From assembly GCA_944323395.1 (NCBI GenBank), contig CALUSI010000008.1:34098-98097 (forward strand): a stretch of 64,000 nt of DNA. Reading direction: 5' to 3'. The position numbers were made by a program, and so were the translations under genes. Below the pieces are notes generated by a model that was not told the DNA's origin, did no database searches, and saw only the letters and a list, made by a program, of their open reading frames with translations. Of this stretch, positions 1 to 9,326 are shown piece after piece; position 1 is the first letter of the stretch; every line of letters begins with the position of its first letter. The DNA is from Candidatus Gastranaerophilales bacterium (lineage in GTDB: Bacteria; Cyanobacteriota; Vampirovibrionia; Gastranaerophilales; Gastranaerophilaceae).

Positions 1-3000
1 CTTCAACAGCACGTTTTTGTTCTGTTTGAGTTTTACTCATATCGATACCGTGAGCAATACAAGGTGCATAAGCAAATATAATTGATGGTCCATCATATGC
101 TTCAGCTTCTTGGAATGCTTTCAATGTTTGTTGTCTGTCTGCACCAAGTGCAACAGAAGCAACATATACATATCCATATGACATACTCATCAAGCCCATA
201 TTCTTCTTATATGTTTTCTTACCACCTGTAGCAAATTTAGCAACAGCACCGGTTGGTGTAGATTTAGAAGCTTGACCGCCTGTATTTGAATATACTTCAG
301 TATCCAAAACAAGAACATTTACATTCTTATTTTGAGCAAGAACATGGTCAATACCGCCGTAACCGATATCGTTTGCCCAACCGTCACCACCAATAATCCA
401 GATTGATTTATCAGTAAAGTAATCTTGTAATTCTCTTACTTTAGCTAAATCAGGACAATCAACATCAGCATATTTTGCTAATACTTCTTTTGCTTTTGTT
501 TGAGCAGCAACTGCTTCTTCTGTTTTAGAATTATCAAAATGAACCATTGCACCTTCTAATGCTTCTACTAAATCAGCAGGAGCTTTACCTGATGCAAGTA
601 CTTTTTCAACGTATGTTTTCAAAGTATCTCTGTTTTGATCTACAGCTAATCTCATACCAAAACCAAATTCAGCATTGTCTTCAAATAATGAGTTTGCCCA
701 AGCTGGTCCTCTTCCATCTTTATTTGTTGTATAAGGAATTGTTGGGAATGTACCTGAATATATTGAAGAACAACCTGTTGCGTTTGCTACGATTGCATTT
801 TCACCAAATAATTGAGAAACTAATTTAACATAAGGTGTTTCACCGCAACCTGCACAAGCACCTGAGAATTCAAATAACGGCTTTCTTAACATTGCACCTT
901 TAATTGTTTTGGTTGTATTTTTACCCATTACATTATCAGGCAATGAATCAAAGAATTTTTCGTTAACAACTTCACAAGCTTCAACTTCTTTTTCAATTGT
1001 TGACCAAGATAAAGCTTGTTTTCCAGGTAATTTGTTTGCAGGACATTGATCAATACAAACACCGCAACCTGTACAATCATTACAATAAACTTGAACTTTG
1101 AAGTGTTCACCGTTTGCATTTGGTTTTGCTTCAACAGTTTTAAATGATTCAGGAGCATTTGCCAAGTTTTCTTTTTCAACCAATTTTGTTCTGATTGCAG
1201 CATGTGGACAAGCGCTTGCACATATACCGCATTGAATACAATCAGCTGAATTCCATTTTGGAACTCTTGGAGCGATTCCACGTTTTTCAAGGCAAGCAGT
1301 ACCTGTAGGTATAACACCGTCAACACTCATTGCACTAACAGGAATATCATCTCCTTTTTGTCTCATAGAAGGTTCAATAATCTTCTTAGCAAATTCAGAA
1401 GCATCATCAGGAATTAATTTTACTTCTTCAGCTGCACATACACCGTCTAAAGACGCAGGTATTTCAACTTCTTGACAAGCATCTACCGCAGCATCGATTA
1501 ATGCTAAGTTCATATTTACAACATCATCACCTTTTTTCTTAAAGGTTTTGATTGTCATTTCTCTCATACCTTCATAAGCTTGTTCAAACGGAATAATTCC
1601 TGAAACTTTAAAGTATGCAACCATCATAACTGTGTTTGCACCTTTACCTCTTAATCCGGGTTGTTGTGCGATTAATTTTTCTGCATCAACATTGTAGAAT
1701 TTAATTTTCTTCTTTATTATTGTTTCTTGCATATCACGAGTTAAGTGAGCGAATGCTTCTTCTTTTGTGTATGGAGAATTCAATAAGAAAGTACCGCCTT
1801 CTTTTATCCCTTTTAATAAATCATATCTGCCAACATATGCGTGAGCTGAACAAGATACGAAATCAGGTGCAGTAATTAAATATGTTGATTTGATTGGCTT
1901 ATCACCAAATCTCAAGTGAGATACTGTTACACCAAATGATTTTTTAGAGTCATACGCAAAGTATGCTTGAGCATCTTTATTAGTGTATTGACCGATAATT
2001 TTAATTGAGTTTTTATTTGCACCAACAGTACCATCTGAACCCAAGCCCCAGAACATACAATTTGTAGTGCCTTCTGGCTCAGTTACAATATGTTCTGTTA
2101 CTTTTAATGATAAGTTAGTAACATCATCTTCAATACCTACGGTAAAGTTATGGAATCCATTTGATTCACCGTGTTTATAAATTGCAAGTACCATTGACGG
2201 AGTGAATTCTTTAGAAGATAAACCATAACGACCGCCAATAACTCTGATATCTTTATTTTCTAATGCTGCAACTACATCCAAATACAATGGTTCACCAATT
2301 GAACCAGGTTCTTTTGTTCTATCTAATACGTTAATACGTTTAACTGTTTTTGGTAATACAGCATTAAAGCGTTTAACATCAAACGGTCTGTATAATCTAA
2401 CTTTAACTAAACCATACTTAGTACCGCGTTTTTCATTTAAGTATTCGATTGTTTCTTCAATTGTTTCACAACCAGAACCCATTGCAACAATTACATCAGT
2501 TGCATCAGGAGCACCAACGTAATCAAACGGATGATATTGTCTTCCTGTAACAGCTGCAACTTTATCCATATATTCTTGAACAATATCAGGAACAGCATTG
2601 TAGTATTTATTAACTGTTTCACGACCTTGGAAATATACGTCTGTATTTTGAGCACCAACTTTACATACTGGAGCTTCAGGTCTTAATGCACGTTGTCTAA
2701 ATTCTTCAATGTATTTTGGTTCTACTAATTTTGCAATATCTTCATAAGATATTTCTTCAATTTTATGTACTTCGTGAGAAGTTCTGAAACCATCAAAGAA
2801 TTGTAAGAATGGAACTTTAGCTTTATAAGTAGCCAAGTGAGCAACCAAAGCTAAATCCATTTCTTCTTGTACAGAGTTAGCAGCTAACATAGCATAACCA
2901 GTATTACGGCAAGCCATAACGTCACTATGGTCACCAAATATTGATAATGATTGAGCAGCTAAAGCTCTTGCTGCTACATGGATTACAGAAGGAAGCATTT

Positions 3001-3307
3001 CCCCTGCAACTTTGTGCATAACAGGAATCATTAACAATAGACCCTGTGATGCTGTATAGGTTGAAGTTAAAGCACCTGCTGCCAATGAACCGTGAACAGC
3101 ACCTGCTGCACCAGCTTCTGATTGCATTTCTGCTACTTTTACTTCTTTACCCCAGATATTTTGTTTGTGTTGTGATGCCCATTCATCAATCCATTCACCC
3201 ATTGTAGATGATGGAGTAATTGGGTAGATTGCTGATACTTCGCTTAATGCATAAGCCACATGGGCTGCAGCGTAGTTACCATCAACCGTAATTGTTTTCT
3301 TTGGCAT
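1..3307 (-). CDS. nifJ: Pyruvate:ferredoxin (flavodoxin) oxidoreductase, 3-prime end cut by window
   Basis: Oxidises pyruvate with CoA to acetyl-CoA and CO2 and reduces ferredoxin or flavodoxin; cytoplasmic. I translated the minus strand by hand: about 1102 residues are visible, and the family is usually about 1170-1200, so only the C-terminal end is missing. The N-terminus has the pyruvate-binding YPITPSS motif. Two 4Fe-4S motifs (CIQCGICASACP and CTGCGVCIDQCP) sit in the middle third, and later come the CAGCGETPY cluster motif and the thiamine diphosphate region GGDGWANDIGYGG...NTGGQ. I chose the ATG at 3307 because a GGAGG lies 11 bases upstream; an in-frame ATG at 3325 overlaps that Shine-Dalgarno. 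It has its own transcription unit, separated from trpA by a terminator. Identification is firm. Confidence 0.97.
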   Translation of the reverse strand, partial: MPKKTITVDGNYAAAHVAYALSEVSAIYPITPSSTMGEWIDEWASQHKQNIWGKEVKVAEMQSEAGAAGAVHGSLAAGALTSTYTASQGLLLMIPVMHKVAGEMLPSVIHVAARALAAQSLSIFGDHSDVMACRNTGYAMLAANSVQEEMDLALVAHLATYKAKVPFLQFFDGFRTSHEVHKIEEISYEDIAKLVEPKYIEEFRQRALRPEAPVCKVGAQNTDVYFQGRETVNKYYNAVPDIVQEYMDKVAAVTGRQYHPFDYVGAPDATDVIVAMGSGCETIEETIEYLNEKRGTKYGLVKVRLYRPFDVKRFNAVLPKTVKRINVLDRTKEPGSIGEPLYLDVVAALENKDIRVIGGRYGLSSKEFTPSMVLAIYKHGESNGFHNFTVGIEDDVTNLSLKVTEHIVTEPEGTTNCMFWGLGSDGTVGANKNSIKIIGQYTNKDAQAYFAYDSKKSFGVTVSHLRFGDKPIKSTYLITAPDFVSCSAHAYVGRYDLLKGIKEGGTFLLNSPYTKEEAFAHLTRDMQETIIKKKIKFYNVDAEKLIAQQPGLRGKGANTVMMVAYFKVSGIIPFEQAYEGMREMTIKTFKKKGDDVVNMNLALIDAAVDACQEVEIPASLDGVCAAEEVKLIPDDASEFAKKIIEPSMRQKGDDIPVSAMSVDGVIPTGTACLEKRGIAPRVPKWNSADCIQCGICASACPHAAIRTKLVEKENLANAPESFKTVEAKPNANGEHFKVQVYCNDCTGCGVCIDQCPANKLPGKQALSWSTIEKEVEACEVVNEKFFDSLPDNVMGKNTTKTIKGAMLRKPLFEFSGACAGCGETPYVKLVSQLFGENAIVANATGCSSIYSGTFPTIPYTTNKDGRGPAWANSLFEDNAEFGFGMRLAVDQNRDTLKTYVEKVLASGKAPADLVEALEGAMVHFDNSKTEEAVAAQTKAKEVLAKYADVDCPDLAKVRELQDYFTDKSIWIIGGDGWANDIGYGGIDHVLAQNKNVNVLVLDTEVYSNTGGQASKSTPTGAVAKFATGGKKTYKKNMGLMSMSYGYVYVASVALGADRQQTLKAFQEAEAYDGPSIIFAYAPCIAHGIDMSKTQTEQKRAVE

Positions 3308-3431
3308 TTGTTTTACAACCTCCATTCTCTCGTATATTATGCTGTTTAAATACCTAGTACTACATATGAAAATGGTACTCCAAAGATAGTTAAATTACAA
3401 ATAAAAATCCATGCCTGATTTTCCCAAAAAC

Positions 3432-3463
3432 TTAAAGCGGACTATATAAGATATCCGCTTTAA
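3432..3463 (-). terminator. Intrinsic terminator after trpBA
   Basis: A perfect 10-bp inverted repeat (TTAAAGCGGA / TCCGCTTTAA) with a 12-base AT loop. On the minus strand the 3-prime arm is followed by AAGTTTTT, a short U-tract. It lies 58 bases beyond the trpA stop and just upstream of the nifJ promoter region, so it should insulate the two units. Confidence 0.75.
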
Positions 3464-3520
3464 TTTAAAAATTATTATCAATTTTGAAGTCTTTAATTTA
3501 AACTTTAGCTACTCAAATTA

Positions 3521-4294
3521 CTATTTAATTTTTATCGCTGATTTCATTGTTTTAATGTAATCGAACACTTGTGAAGGTGAATCTTTGCCATACTTTTCAA
3601 CTATTTTCACAATAGCGTTACCGATAATAATACCATCAGCTATTTCAGAGAAAAATTCAGCCTGTTGAACCGTATTTATTCCAAAACCTAATGCAATAGG
3701 TATATTTGTATATTCTTTCAGAACATCAATTATATTTGTTATTTCTTTAAAATGCCCTTCCATAGAAGAAGTAGAACCAATTGACGGAACAAAATATATA
3801 AAACCTGTAGCTTCTTTTGCTATCATTTTTACTCTATCAATGTTTTCAGGAACTACAAAAGAAATAATATCAACACCATATTTGTCTGCATATTCTTTTA
3901 TTTCAGACTTTTCTTCGTATGGCAAATCAGGAACAACAATTCCACAGACATTAACCTCTGAACATTTCATAAAGAATTCTTCATATCCGTAATTAAAAAC
4001 GGGATTTATATATGTGTGAAGAATAATCGAAATCTGAGTTGTATTTCGGACTTCTTTTATCATATCAAAAATACCTTTAAGATATGTTTCCGATTTTAAT
4101 GCGCGTAAATTTGCACTTTGTACAACACTGCTTTCCGCAATAGGGTCAGAAAAAGGAACTCCAAGTTCGACCATATCACAACCGGCTTTTGCCATAGAAA
4201 CAATAACTTCTTTTGTTGTATTTAAATCGGGGTCACCAGCCATTAAAAACCCAATTAAGGCTTTATCTTCAAATGCTTTTTTTATGTTATTCAT
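3521..4294 (-). CDS. trpA: Tryptophan synthase alpha chain
   Basis: Cleaves indole-3-glycerol phosphate to indole and glyceraldehyde-3-phosphate; works in the alpha2beta2 tryptophan synthase complex. The protein has 257 residues, the usual length is about 260-270. The catalytic region [13 protein letters not shown] (Glu about 43 and Asp about 50) is intact and the phosphate-binding glycine loop GFGI near residue 204 is present. It overlaps trpB by 8 bases, so translation is probably coupled. Only trpB and trpA are here; the rest of the tryptophan pathway is not in this window. Confidence 0.96.
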   Translation of the reverse strand: MNNIKKAFEDKALIGFLMAGDPDLNTTKEVIVSMAKAGCDMVELGVPFSDPIAESSVVQSANLRALKSETYLKGIFDMIKEVRNTTQISIILHTYINPVFNYGYEEFFMKCSEVNVCGIVVPDLPYEEKSEIKEYADKYGVDIISFVVPENIDRVKMIAKEATGFIYFVPSIGSTSSMEGHFKEITNIIDVLKEYTNIPIALGFGINTVQQAEFFSEIADGIIIGNAIVKIVEKYGKDSPSQVFDYIKTMKSAIKIK

Positions 4295-5489
4295 TTATAA
4301 TCCTTCCTCTATATTTTGCGATAGCTGCCACATCTTTATCACCGCGGCCTGACAGACAAACTATGATTATTTCATCTTTTTTCATTGTTGGTGCAAGCTT
4401 CTTTGCATATGCAACAGCATGAGAACTTTCTATTGCAGGAATTATTCCCTCAACTTTTGATAAATATTCAAACGCTTCAACTGCTTCTTCATCTGTAACA
4501 GGAACATATTCAGCTCTGCCTGTTTCTTTTAAATAAGCATGTTCAGGTCCAATACCCGGATAATCCAATCCTGCAGATATTGAATATACAGGAGCAATTT
4601 GCCCATGCTTATCCTGACAAAATATCGACTTCATACCATGAAATATTCCTACACTTCCCTTTGTCATTGTCGCAGCATGTTTATCTGTATCAACTCCAAG
4701 CCCTGCAGCTTCACAACCAATAAGCTTAACATCTTTATCATTTATAAAGTTATAGAACATACCCATAGCATTACTGCCACCACCAACACAGGCCATAACT
4801 ACATTTGGAAGTTTACCTTCAATATTAAGTATTTGTTCACGCGCTTCTTTACTTATTACACTTTGGAAATCTCTTACTATAGTAGGATAAGGATGCGGTC
4901 CCATAACAGAACCAAGAAGATACATTGTATCATCACTTCTTTTTGACCATTCCTTCATAGCCTCATTAACCGCATCTTTTAATGTCTGAGTTCCAAATGT
5001 TACTGCATGCACTTTTGCCCCTAATAATTCCATTCTATAAACATTTAAGGATTGTCGAATAGTATCTTCAAGACCCATATAAATTTCGCATTCTAAACCC
5101 AAAAGAGCCGCCGCGGTTGCTGTTGCAACACCATGCTGACCTGCACCTGTTTCAGCAATAACACGCTTTTTTCCCATATATTTGGCAAGTAAAGCCTGCC
5201 CTAATACATTATTAATTTTATGTGAACCTGTATGATTTAAATCTTCCCTTTTTAAATATATTTTTGCACCATTTAAATCCTCTGTCATATTCTTAGCAAA
5301 ATACAATAAAGAAGGGCGCCCTGCATAATTTGTCAGTAAAGAATTTAATTCATCATTAAACTTCTTATCATTTTTATAAAATTCATAAGCTTCTTCTATG
5401 CGTTTAATTTCAGGCATTAAAACTTCAGGAACATACTGTCCTCCGAATTTTCCAAATCTGGTTTTTGTCATTTTTATATCCTTATACAA
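4287..5489 (-). CDS. trpB: Tryptophan synthase beta chain
   Basis: PLP enzyme that condenses indole with serine to form tryptophan. The protein has 400 residues, normal length for TrpB1. The PLP lysine is in the motif HTGSHKINN (about residues 86-94), the phosphate-binding GGGSNA is near residue 237, and the N-terminal [11 protein letters not shown] is typical. First gene of trpBA. It is preceded by a 130-base leader containing a hairpin (5553-5573) and, before that, a 42-codon ORF with a good ribosome binding site, so leader-mediated regulation is possible. Confidence 0.97.
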   Translation of the reverse strand: MYKDIKMTKTRFGKFGGQYVPEVLMPEIKRIEEAYEFYKNDKKFNDELNSLLTNYAGRPSLLYFAKNMTEDLNGAKIYLKREDLNHTGSHKINNVLGQALLAKYMGKKRVIAETGAGQHGVATATAAALLGLECEIYMGLEDTIRQSLNVYRMELLGAKVHAVTFGTQTLKDAVNEAMKEWSKRSDDTMYLLGSVMGPHPYPTIVRDFQSVISKEAREQILNIEGKLPNVVMACVGGGSNAMGMFYNFINDKDVKLIGCEAAGLGVDTDKHAATMTKGSVGIFHGMKSIFCQDKHGQIAPVYSISAGLDYPGIGPEHAYLKETGRAEYVPVTDEEAVEAFEYLSKVEGIIPAIESSHAVAYAKKLAPTMKKDEIIIVCLSGRGDKDVAAIAKYRGRIINE

Positions 5490-5552
5490 TTAATAAAACT
5501 TACTATATGCTATACAAATATTCCTAATGTTTATATATAGCACAACAAAACT

Positions 5553-5573
5553 GCTTTTTGCTAAAAGCAAAAA
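5553..5573 (-). promoter_or_regulatory. Hairpin in the trpB leader with two alternative pairings
   Basis: On the minus strand TTTTTGC-TTTTA-GCAAAAA forms a 7-bp stem, while the overlapping GCTTTT-AGCA-AAAAGC forms a 6-bp stem; the two exclude each other. It lies between the leader ORF stop (5620) and trpB (5489). It has a T-rich run on its 5-prime side and only a short TTTTG after it, so termination is uncertain. Low GC content makes chance pairing plausible. Confidence 0.35.
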
Positions 5574-5619
5574 ACAACAACAAACCCTGTCAACAAATCG
5601 AAATTAAAAGACGATACTA

Positions 5620-5748
5620 TTAGTACCTGTCAAAACGATTGTCAACCTTAACGGGACACCAACCCATTCTCTTTTCATCAAAGAAAAACAAATTAGAAAG
5701 AAAGTCTACTAAAACAGCTACAAAACAAAAAAGTGAACCTTTATTCAT
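5620..5748 (-). CDS. Short leader ORF upstream of trpBA (42 aa)
   Basis: Unrecognised. ATG at 5748, stop TAA at 5620. It has a strong Shine-Dalgarno (AAGAAGGGGAAG, about 9 bases before the ATG). The N-terminal half is hydrophobic (SLFCFVAVLVDFLSNLFFF, residues 5-23). The C-terminal part is polar, with a single Trp codon at residue 30 in EKRMGWCPVKVD and the ending DNRFDRY. It is co-directional with trpB, ends 130 bases before it, and is followed by a hairpin. It could be a Trp-sensing leader peptide or a small membrane protein. A classic attenuator peptide would have tandem Trp codons, which this lacks. Two or three TTGACA-like hexamers overlap its 3-prime end and could instead be trpB promoter elements. 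Confidence 0.45.
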   Translation of the reverse strand: MNKGSLFCFVAVLVDFLSNLFFFDEKRMGWCPVKVDNRFDRY

Positions 5749-6005
5749 TATTAACTTCCCCTTCTTACCACGGATTGTTGTAATATTCTAACTCCAATTT
5801 AAAATTTTGACTAGTCTAATATTTACATTTGTTAAAATTTTTCATTTCAATTCCTTATGTTAAGATTTATTAATTTTAAAACATCCCGATTTATTAACTA
5901 TTTTCAAGCCTTTTAACAAATATAGATTTTTTATATACAAAATATATAACAATTTCACATATGATTTTTTTTTAATTTATATATAGACCAATAAGGATAT
6001 TAGAG

Positions 6006-6428
6006 ATGAGTGTAAATCTTTCTGGAAAACAAAATATAGAACAAATTAATATCGATTCCAATATTCAAGGAAAAGAAGTTCAAGTTATACAGGAATATAA
6101 CAGGAGCTTAGAATTATATAAAAGTACAATGTCCACGTTCAATCCCGGGACAAACTCTGATGAATACTCATCAACCTTTTTTCAAAATGCACAATCTTTA
6201 AAAGAAGATAAAAAGACTAATGACAGAAAAAGACTAAAAGAACCAAACAATGAGCCTGGAATAGTAGCAAAAGCGACTGACTGGATTGCAAATTTACTAG
6301 GAATTGATTTAGATAAAGAAGAAGACCCTCTTGAATCATTACAAACATATGAAGAAGTACTGCCGGGAGCCGGTTTTAGCAGAACTACAAAAGAATACCA
6401 AATGATGCTAAAAGAACTTCATTTATAA
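6006..6428 (+). CDS. Hypothetical protein, 140 aa, soluble
   Basis: Unrecognised. The start ATG follows AAGGATATTAGAG, a fair ribosome binding site. No signal peptide, membrane segment or cysteine. The first half is polar and probably disordered, rich in Asn, Gln, Ser and Lys. A short hydrophobic helix-like stretch (IVAKATDWIANLLGIDL, residues about 86-102) is followed by an acidic segment. Divergent from the trp leader and closed by a bidirectional terminator. Its composition resembles the other lineage-specific proteins in this window, but I see no clear homology. Confidence 0.7.
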   Translation: MSVNLSGKQNIEQINIDSNIQGKEVQVIQEYNRSLELYKSTMSTFNPGTNSDEYSSTFFQNAQSLKEDKKTNDRKRLKEPNNEPGIVAKATDWIANLLGIDLDKEEDPLESLQTYEEVLPGAGFSRTTKEYQMMLKELHL

Positions 6429-6437
6429 TAAACAATA

Positions 6438-6467
6438 AAAAAGATAACCGACATCGGTTATCTTTTT
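6438..6467. terminator. Bidirectional intrinsic terminator
   Basis: An 11-bp perfect stem (AAAGATAACCG / CGGTTATCTTT) with a 4-base loop, flanked by an A-run on one side and a T-run on the other. It lies between two convergent genes (6006-6428 plus, 6479-7291 minus) and can serve both. Confidence 0.85.
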
Positions 6468-6478
6468 ATAAATAAGAT

Positions 6479-7291
6479 TTACATATTTCTTATTTTTTCA
6501 AGAAAATTAATTATAATAGGGAGAGAATTTTCATAATCATTATGATCATCTCCTTTTACTAAAAAGAATTCTGCATCATTTGATTTTTTATTGTTTTTAA
6601 TTGCTTGTTCATAAGGAATCATAGAATCATCAATTGAATGTACAATAAGTAAAGGTTCTGTAATTTTATCTATTTTTGAATAATTATCAAATTTTTGTAT
6701 AAAAGGAATAAAATAAACAAGATTTTGAAGCCAATCCTTTTTAGTTACTCTTTTTAATGTTGCTTTACCCATATCTTTAGTATTGGTAAATGTAGATTGT
6801 AATATTACAGCCTTAAAATCATTTTCTATTGCTATTTGGGATGTAACACCACCACCTATAGACAATCCCCATAAAATTATATTTTCGGGTTTTATATTCT
6901 TTTCATTATTTAAAAAATTAAGAGCAGCTCTTGCATCTTTATATAATCCTTTTTCAAAAGGGAAACCTTCGCTTTTACCATAGCCTCTATAATCGTATAT
7001 AAAAGCACCATAACCCATATTAGTAACAGGTATAAGCATATCGAAGAAATAGCTTATATTTCCACCATTTCCGTGTGAAAACAGTATTGTTGGATATTCT
7101 TTATTTTTAGGAGGCACATACCAAGCATTAAGTTTTTTACCGTCAATTGTTTTAAAATAAACATTTTCATGGGGGTATTTTGTTTCATAAACTTCTTTTG
7201 AAGGGAAATAAATATTATTTGTACATAAAAATAAAATAATATAAAATCCTATTATTATTGATAAAAAAATTCTCTTCCAGCTAATCTTCAT
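6479..7291 (-). CDS. Alpha/beta hydrolase, membrane-anchored or exported
   Basis: A serine hydrolase of the alpha/beta fold, BEM46/YqiA-like group with the S33-type lid region; substrate unknown. 270 residues. An N-terminal hydrophobic segment (residues about 9-26) is a signal anchor or signal peptide. The oxyanion motif FSHGNGGN (about 69-76) is followed by the nucleophile elbow GLSIGGG (Ser about 144). A candidate acid is Asp in HSIDDSMIP and a candidate histidine is in GDDHNDYEN near the C-terminus, so the triad looks complete. It stands alone, with terminators on the downstream side. Confidence 0.85.
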   Translation of the reverse strand: MKISWKRIFLSIIIGFYIILFLCTNNIYFPSKEVYETKYPHENVYFKTIDGKKLNAWYVPPKNKEYPTILFSHGNGGNISYFFDMLIPVTNMGYGAFIYDYRGYGKSEGFPFEKGLYKDARAALNFLNNEKNIKPENIILWGLSIGGGVTSQIAIENDFKAVILQSTFTNTKDMGKATLKRVTKKDWLQNLVYFIPFIQKFDNYSKIDKITEPLLIVHSIDDSMIPYEQAIKNNKKSNDAEFFLVKGDDHNDYENSLPIIINFLEKIRNM

Positions 7292-7424
7292 AGTAATCTT
7301 ATTTCACTCAATAATATAAATTTAACAAATTTCATATTTTTTGTAAATCTTACAGAAATTTAATAAATTTATTAATTTTCTTTTAATTGATATTATTTAA
7401 ATTAAAGAAAGCGAGGAAAGAACA

Positions 7425-8408
7425 ATGTTCGAATCATACTATTGTGAAAAATTAGAAAAAACTCTGCACTTTTTGCCTGATGGAGTAAAATTCTGTTGCA
7501 GCTGCGCAGAAGGAGCCGGAATCAAAATAAGTGATTTTTCAAAATTCAACAAAGAAGATATTATTAAAGCAAAGAAAAAATACGTAGAATTTCTAAGAAA
7601 GGGGCAACTTCCGAAAGAATGTAGCGGATGCATAGAGTATAAAAAAAGAAGCATTAAACAAAGAATAAAAGAATTTTTTGAAAAACCGGTTGAAACAAAA
7701 ATTTCACATATAATAGTCGATCACTTTAAACAATGCGATTGTAATTGTACATATTGTTCGCAAACAAAATTTTTTCCATCCAAAACTCAAAATTATGAAT
7801 TATTGCCAATAATTCAACAATTATATGAACAAGATATGATAGATACAGAAAACCTAAAAGTTGAATTCCAAGGTGGTAACATATCAGAATTAAAAGAATT
7901 TGAAGATCTAATGAATGAATTTTATGCACACAACTGTGATGATTTCGTTATATTAATGAATGGAATTAAATATATTCCAATACTTGAGAGAATAGGCAAT
8001 AACTGGAAAAGCCACATTTGTATTTCTTTAGATGCCGGAACAAGAGAAACATACAAAAAAATCAAGAATGTTGATGCTTTTGATCAAGTCGTAGAAAACA
8101 TAAAAAAGCTAAGACAACATTCAAAAGCACAAATTTCTTTGAAATATATAATAATTAAAGATGTAAATGATAACATAGAAGAATTAGAAAAGTTTCTAAA
8201 TATTGCAAGAGAAATAGGAAATATTGAACCCGTACATTTAGAAATAGATTACAATAATACACTTCTGGCAAAAGGAATAAAGTTTGAAGTACCAAAACAC
8301 TATTATGAATTATTCAAAATTGCAGAAAATTATTGTAAAGAAAATGATTTAGGATACAAAGTATTTCCATACACTCAACACATTTTAGACCAAGGATACA
8401 GCATATAA
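7425..8408 (+). CDS. Radical SAM protein with extra N-terminal cysteines
   Basis: The SAM-cluster motif CxxxCxxC is at Cys104, Cys108 and Cys111 (CDCNCTYC), followed by a radical SAM barrel with a GGN glycine-rich element (VEFQGGN) and the LDAGTRETY strand. Before the barrel lies an unusual block of cysteines (Cys24, 25, 27, 66, 69) in FCCSCAEG and ECSGCIE, which could bind an auxiliary Fe-S cluster as SPASM cysteines do, though at the N-terminus. 327 residues; ribosome binding site GAGGAAAG. Substrate unknown. Neighbours (tpiA downstream with 66 bases between) do not suggest a pathway. Other proteins of this kind modify peptides or cell-envelope molecules. Confidence 0.85.
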   Translation: MFESYYCEKLEKTLHFLPDGVKFCCSCAEGAGIKISDFSKFNKEDIIKAKKKYVEFLRKGQLPKECSGCIEYKKRSIKQRIKEFFEKPVETKISHIIVDHFKQCDCNCTYCSQTKFFPSKTQNYELLPIIQQLYEQDMIDTENLKVEFQGGNISELKEFEDLMNEFYAHNCDDFVILMNGIKYIPILERIGNNWKSHICISLDAGTRETYKKIKNVDAFDQVVENIKKLRQHSKAQISLKYIIIKDVNDNIEELEKFLNIAREIGNIEPVHLEIDYNNTLLAKGIKFEVPKHYYELFKIAENYCKENDLGYKVFPYTQHILDQGYSI

Positions 8409-8474
8409 CTTGATAAAAAAATGTGTTTTAACTAATATCTACATGTTAAATTACAAAGGAAAGAAGGTAGAATT

Positions 8475-9251
8475 ATGTCAAGAAAACCTGTAATTGCCGG
8501 TAACTGGAAAATGCACAATTTACAAAAAGAAGCAGCCGATTTAACTAACGGAATTATGCAAGAACTAAAAGCAGAAGATAAAGCAGCACTTCCTGAAGTT
8601 ATCATTGCTCCTACATTTACAGCATTATATGCTGCAAATAAAGCGTTAAAAGACTGTGGTTGCGGAAAAGTCAAATTAGCAGCACAAAATTGTTACTATG
8701 AAACAAAAGGTGCTTTCACTGGTGAATGTTCTGTTGAAATGTTAAAAGACGCAGGCTGCGAATATATTATAATAGGACACTCTGAAAGAAGAGAATACTT
8801 TGGGGAAACTGATGAAATGGTTAATAAGAAAGCGAAAGCAATTTTAGCTAACGGTTTAATTCCGATTATATGTTGCGGTGAATCTTTAGAACAAAGAGAA
8901 GCTGGTGTTACAGACTACCATATCGCATCTCAAATCACAAAAGCATTAAGAGATTTAACTGCAGAAGAAGTTGCAAAATCAATTATTGCATATGAACCTA
9001 TATGGGCTATAGGAACAGGTAAAACTTGTGATTCAACAGAAGCAAACAGAGTTATTGCTATGATTAGAAATGTTGTAAAAGGTTTATATGATGCAAATAC
9101 TGCGGATGCTATAAGAATTTTATATGGCGGAAGTGTTAAACCTGCTACAATTAAAGAACAAATGGCACAATCTGACATAGATGGCGCATTAGTTGGCGGT
9201 GCAAGCTTAACTGCAGACAGTTTTGCACAAATTGTAAAAGGGGCTATGTAA
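8475..9251 (+). CDS. tpiA: Triosephosphate isomerase
   Basis: Interconverts dihydroxyacetone phosphate and glyceraldehyde-3-phosphate in glycolysis. 258 residues, normal length. The N-terminal PVIAGNWKMH carries the Asn and Lys of the active site, the catalytic histidine is in IIIGHSERREYF, and the catalytic glutamate is in AYEPIWAIGTGK, followed by the phosphate-binding GGSVKP. Strong ribosome binding site AAGAAGG before the ATG. It ends at a strong terminator. Confidence 0.98.
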   Translation: MSRKPVIAGNWKMHNLQKEAADLTNGIMQELKAEDKAALPEVIIAPTFTALYAANKALKDCGCGKVKLAAQNCYYETKGAFTGECSVEMLKDAGCEYIIIGHSERREYFGETDEMVNKKAKAILANGLIPIICCGESLEQREAGVTDYHIASQITKALRDLTAEEVAKSIIAYEPIWAIGTGKTCDSTEANRVIAMIRNVVKGLYDANTADAIRILYGGSVKPATIKEQMAQSDIDGALVGGASLTADSFAQIVKGAM

Positions 9252-9266
9252 TAGATAAAAGAAAGC

Positions 9267-9304
9267 AAAAAAAACTCTTAATTGTCATAATTAAGAGTTT
9301 TTTT
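9267..9304. terminator. Strong bidirectional terminator after tpiA
   Basis: An 11-bp stem AACTCTTAATT / AATTAAGAGTT with a 5-base loop, extended by A:T pairs on both sides and ending in seven or more T residues. It separates the convergent tpiA and the minus-strand gene ending at 9327. Confidence 0.92.
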
Positions 9305-9326
9305 CTGCTTATTTTGTGAAAATTTT

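Noticed and set aside
547..1326. Open frames on both strands inside the first 3.3 kb.
   Set aside because: Low-complexity translations (Leu/Gln/Tyr-rich) that shadow the pyruvate:ferredoxin oxidoreductase, which reads through this region in another frame.
5611..5640. GTACTAATAGTAT on the minus strand resembles the 3-prime end of 23S rRNA.
   Set aside because: Only about ten bases match, inside a supported short ORF; no rRNA gene body is present.
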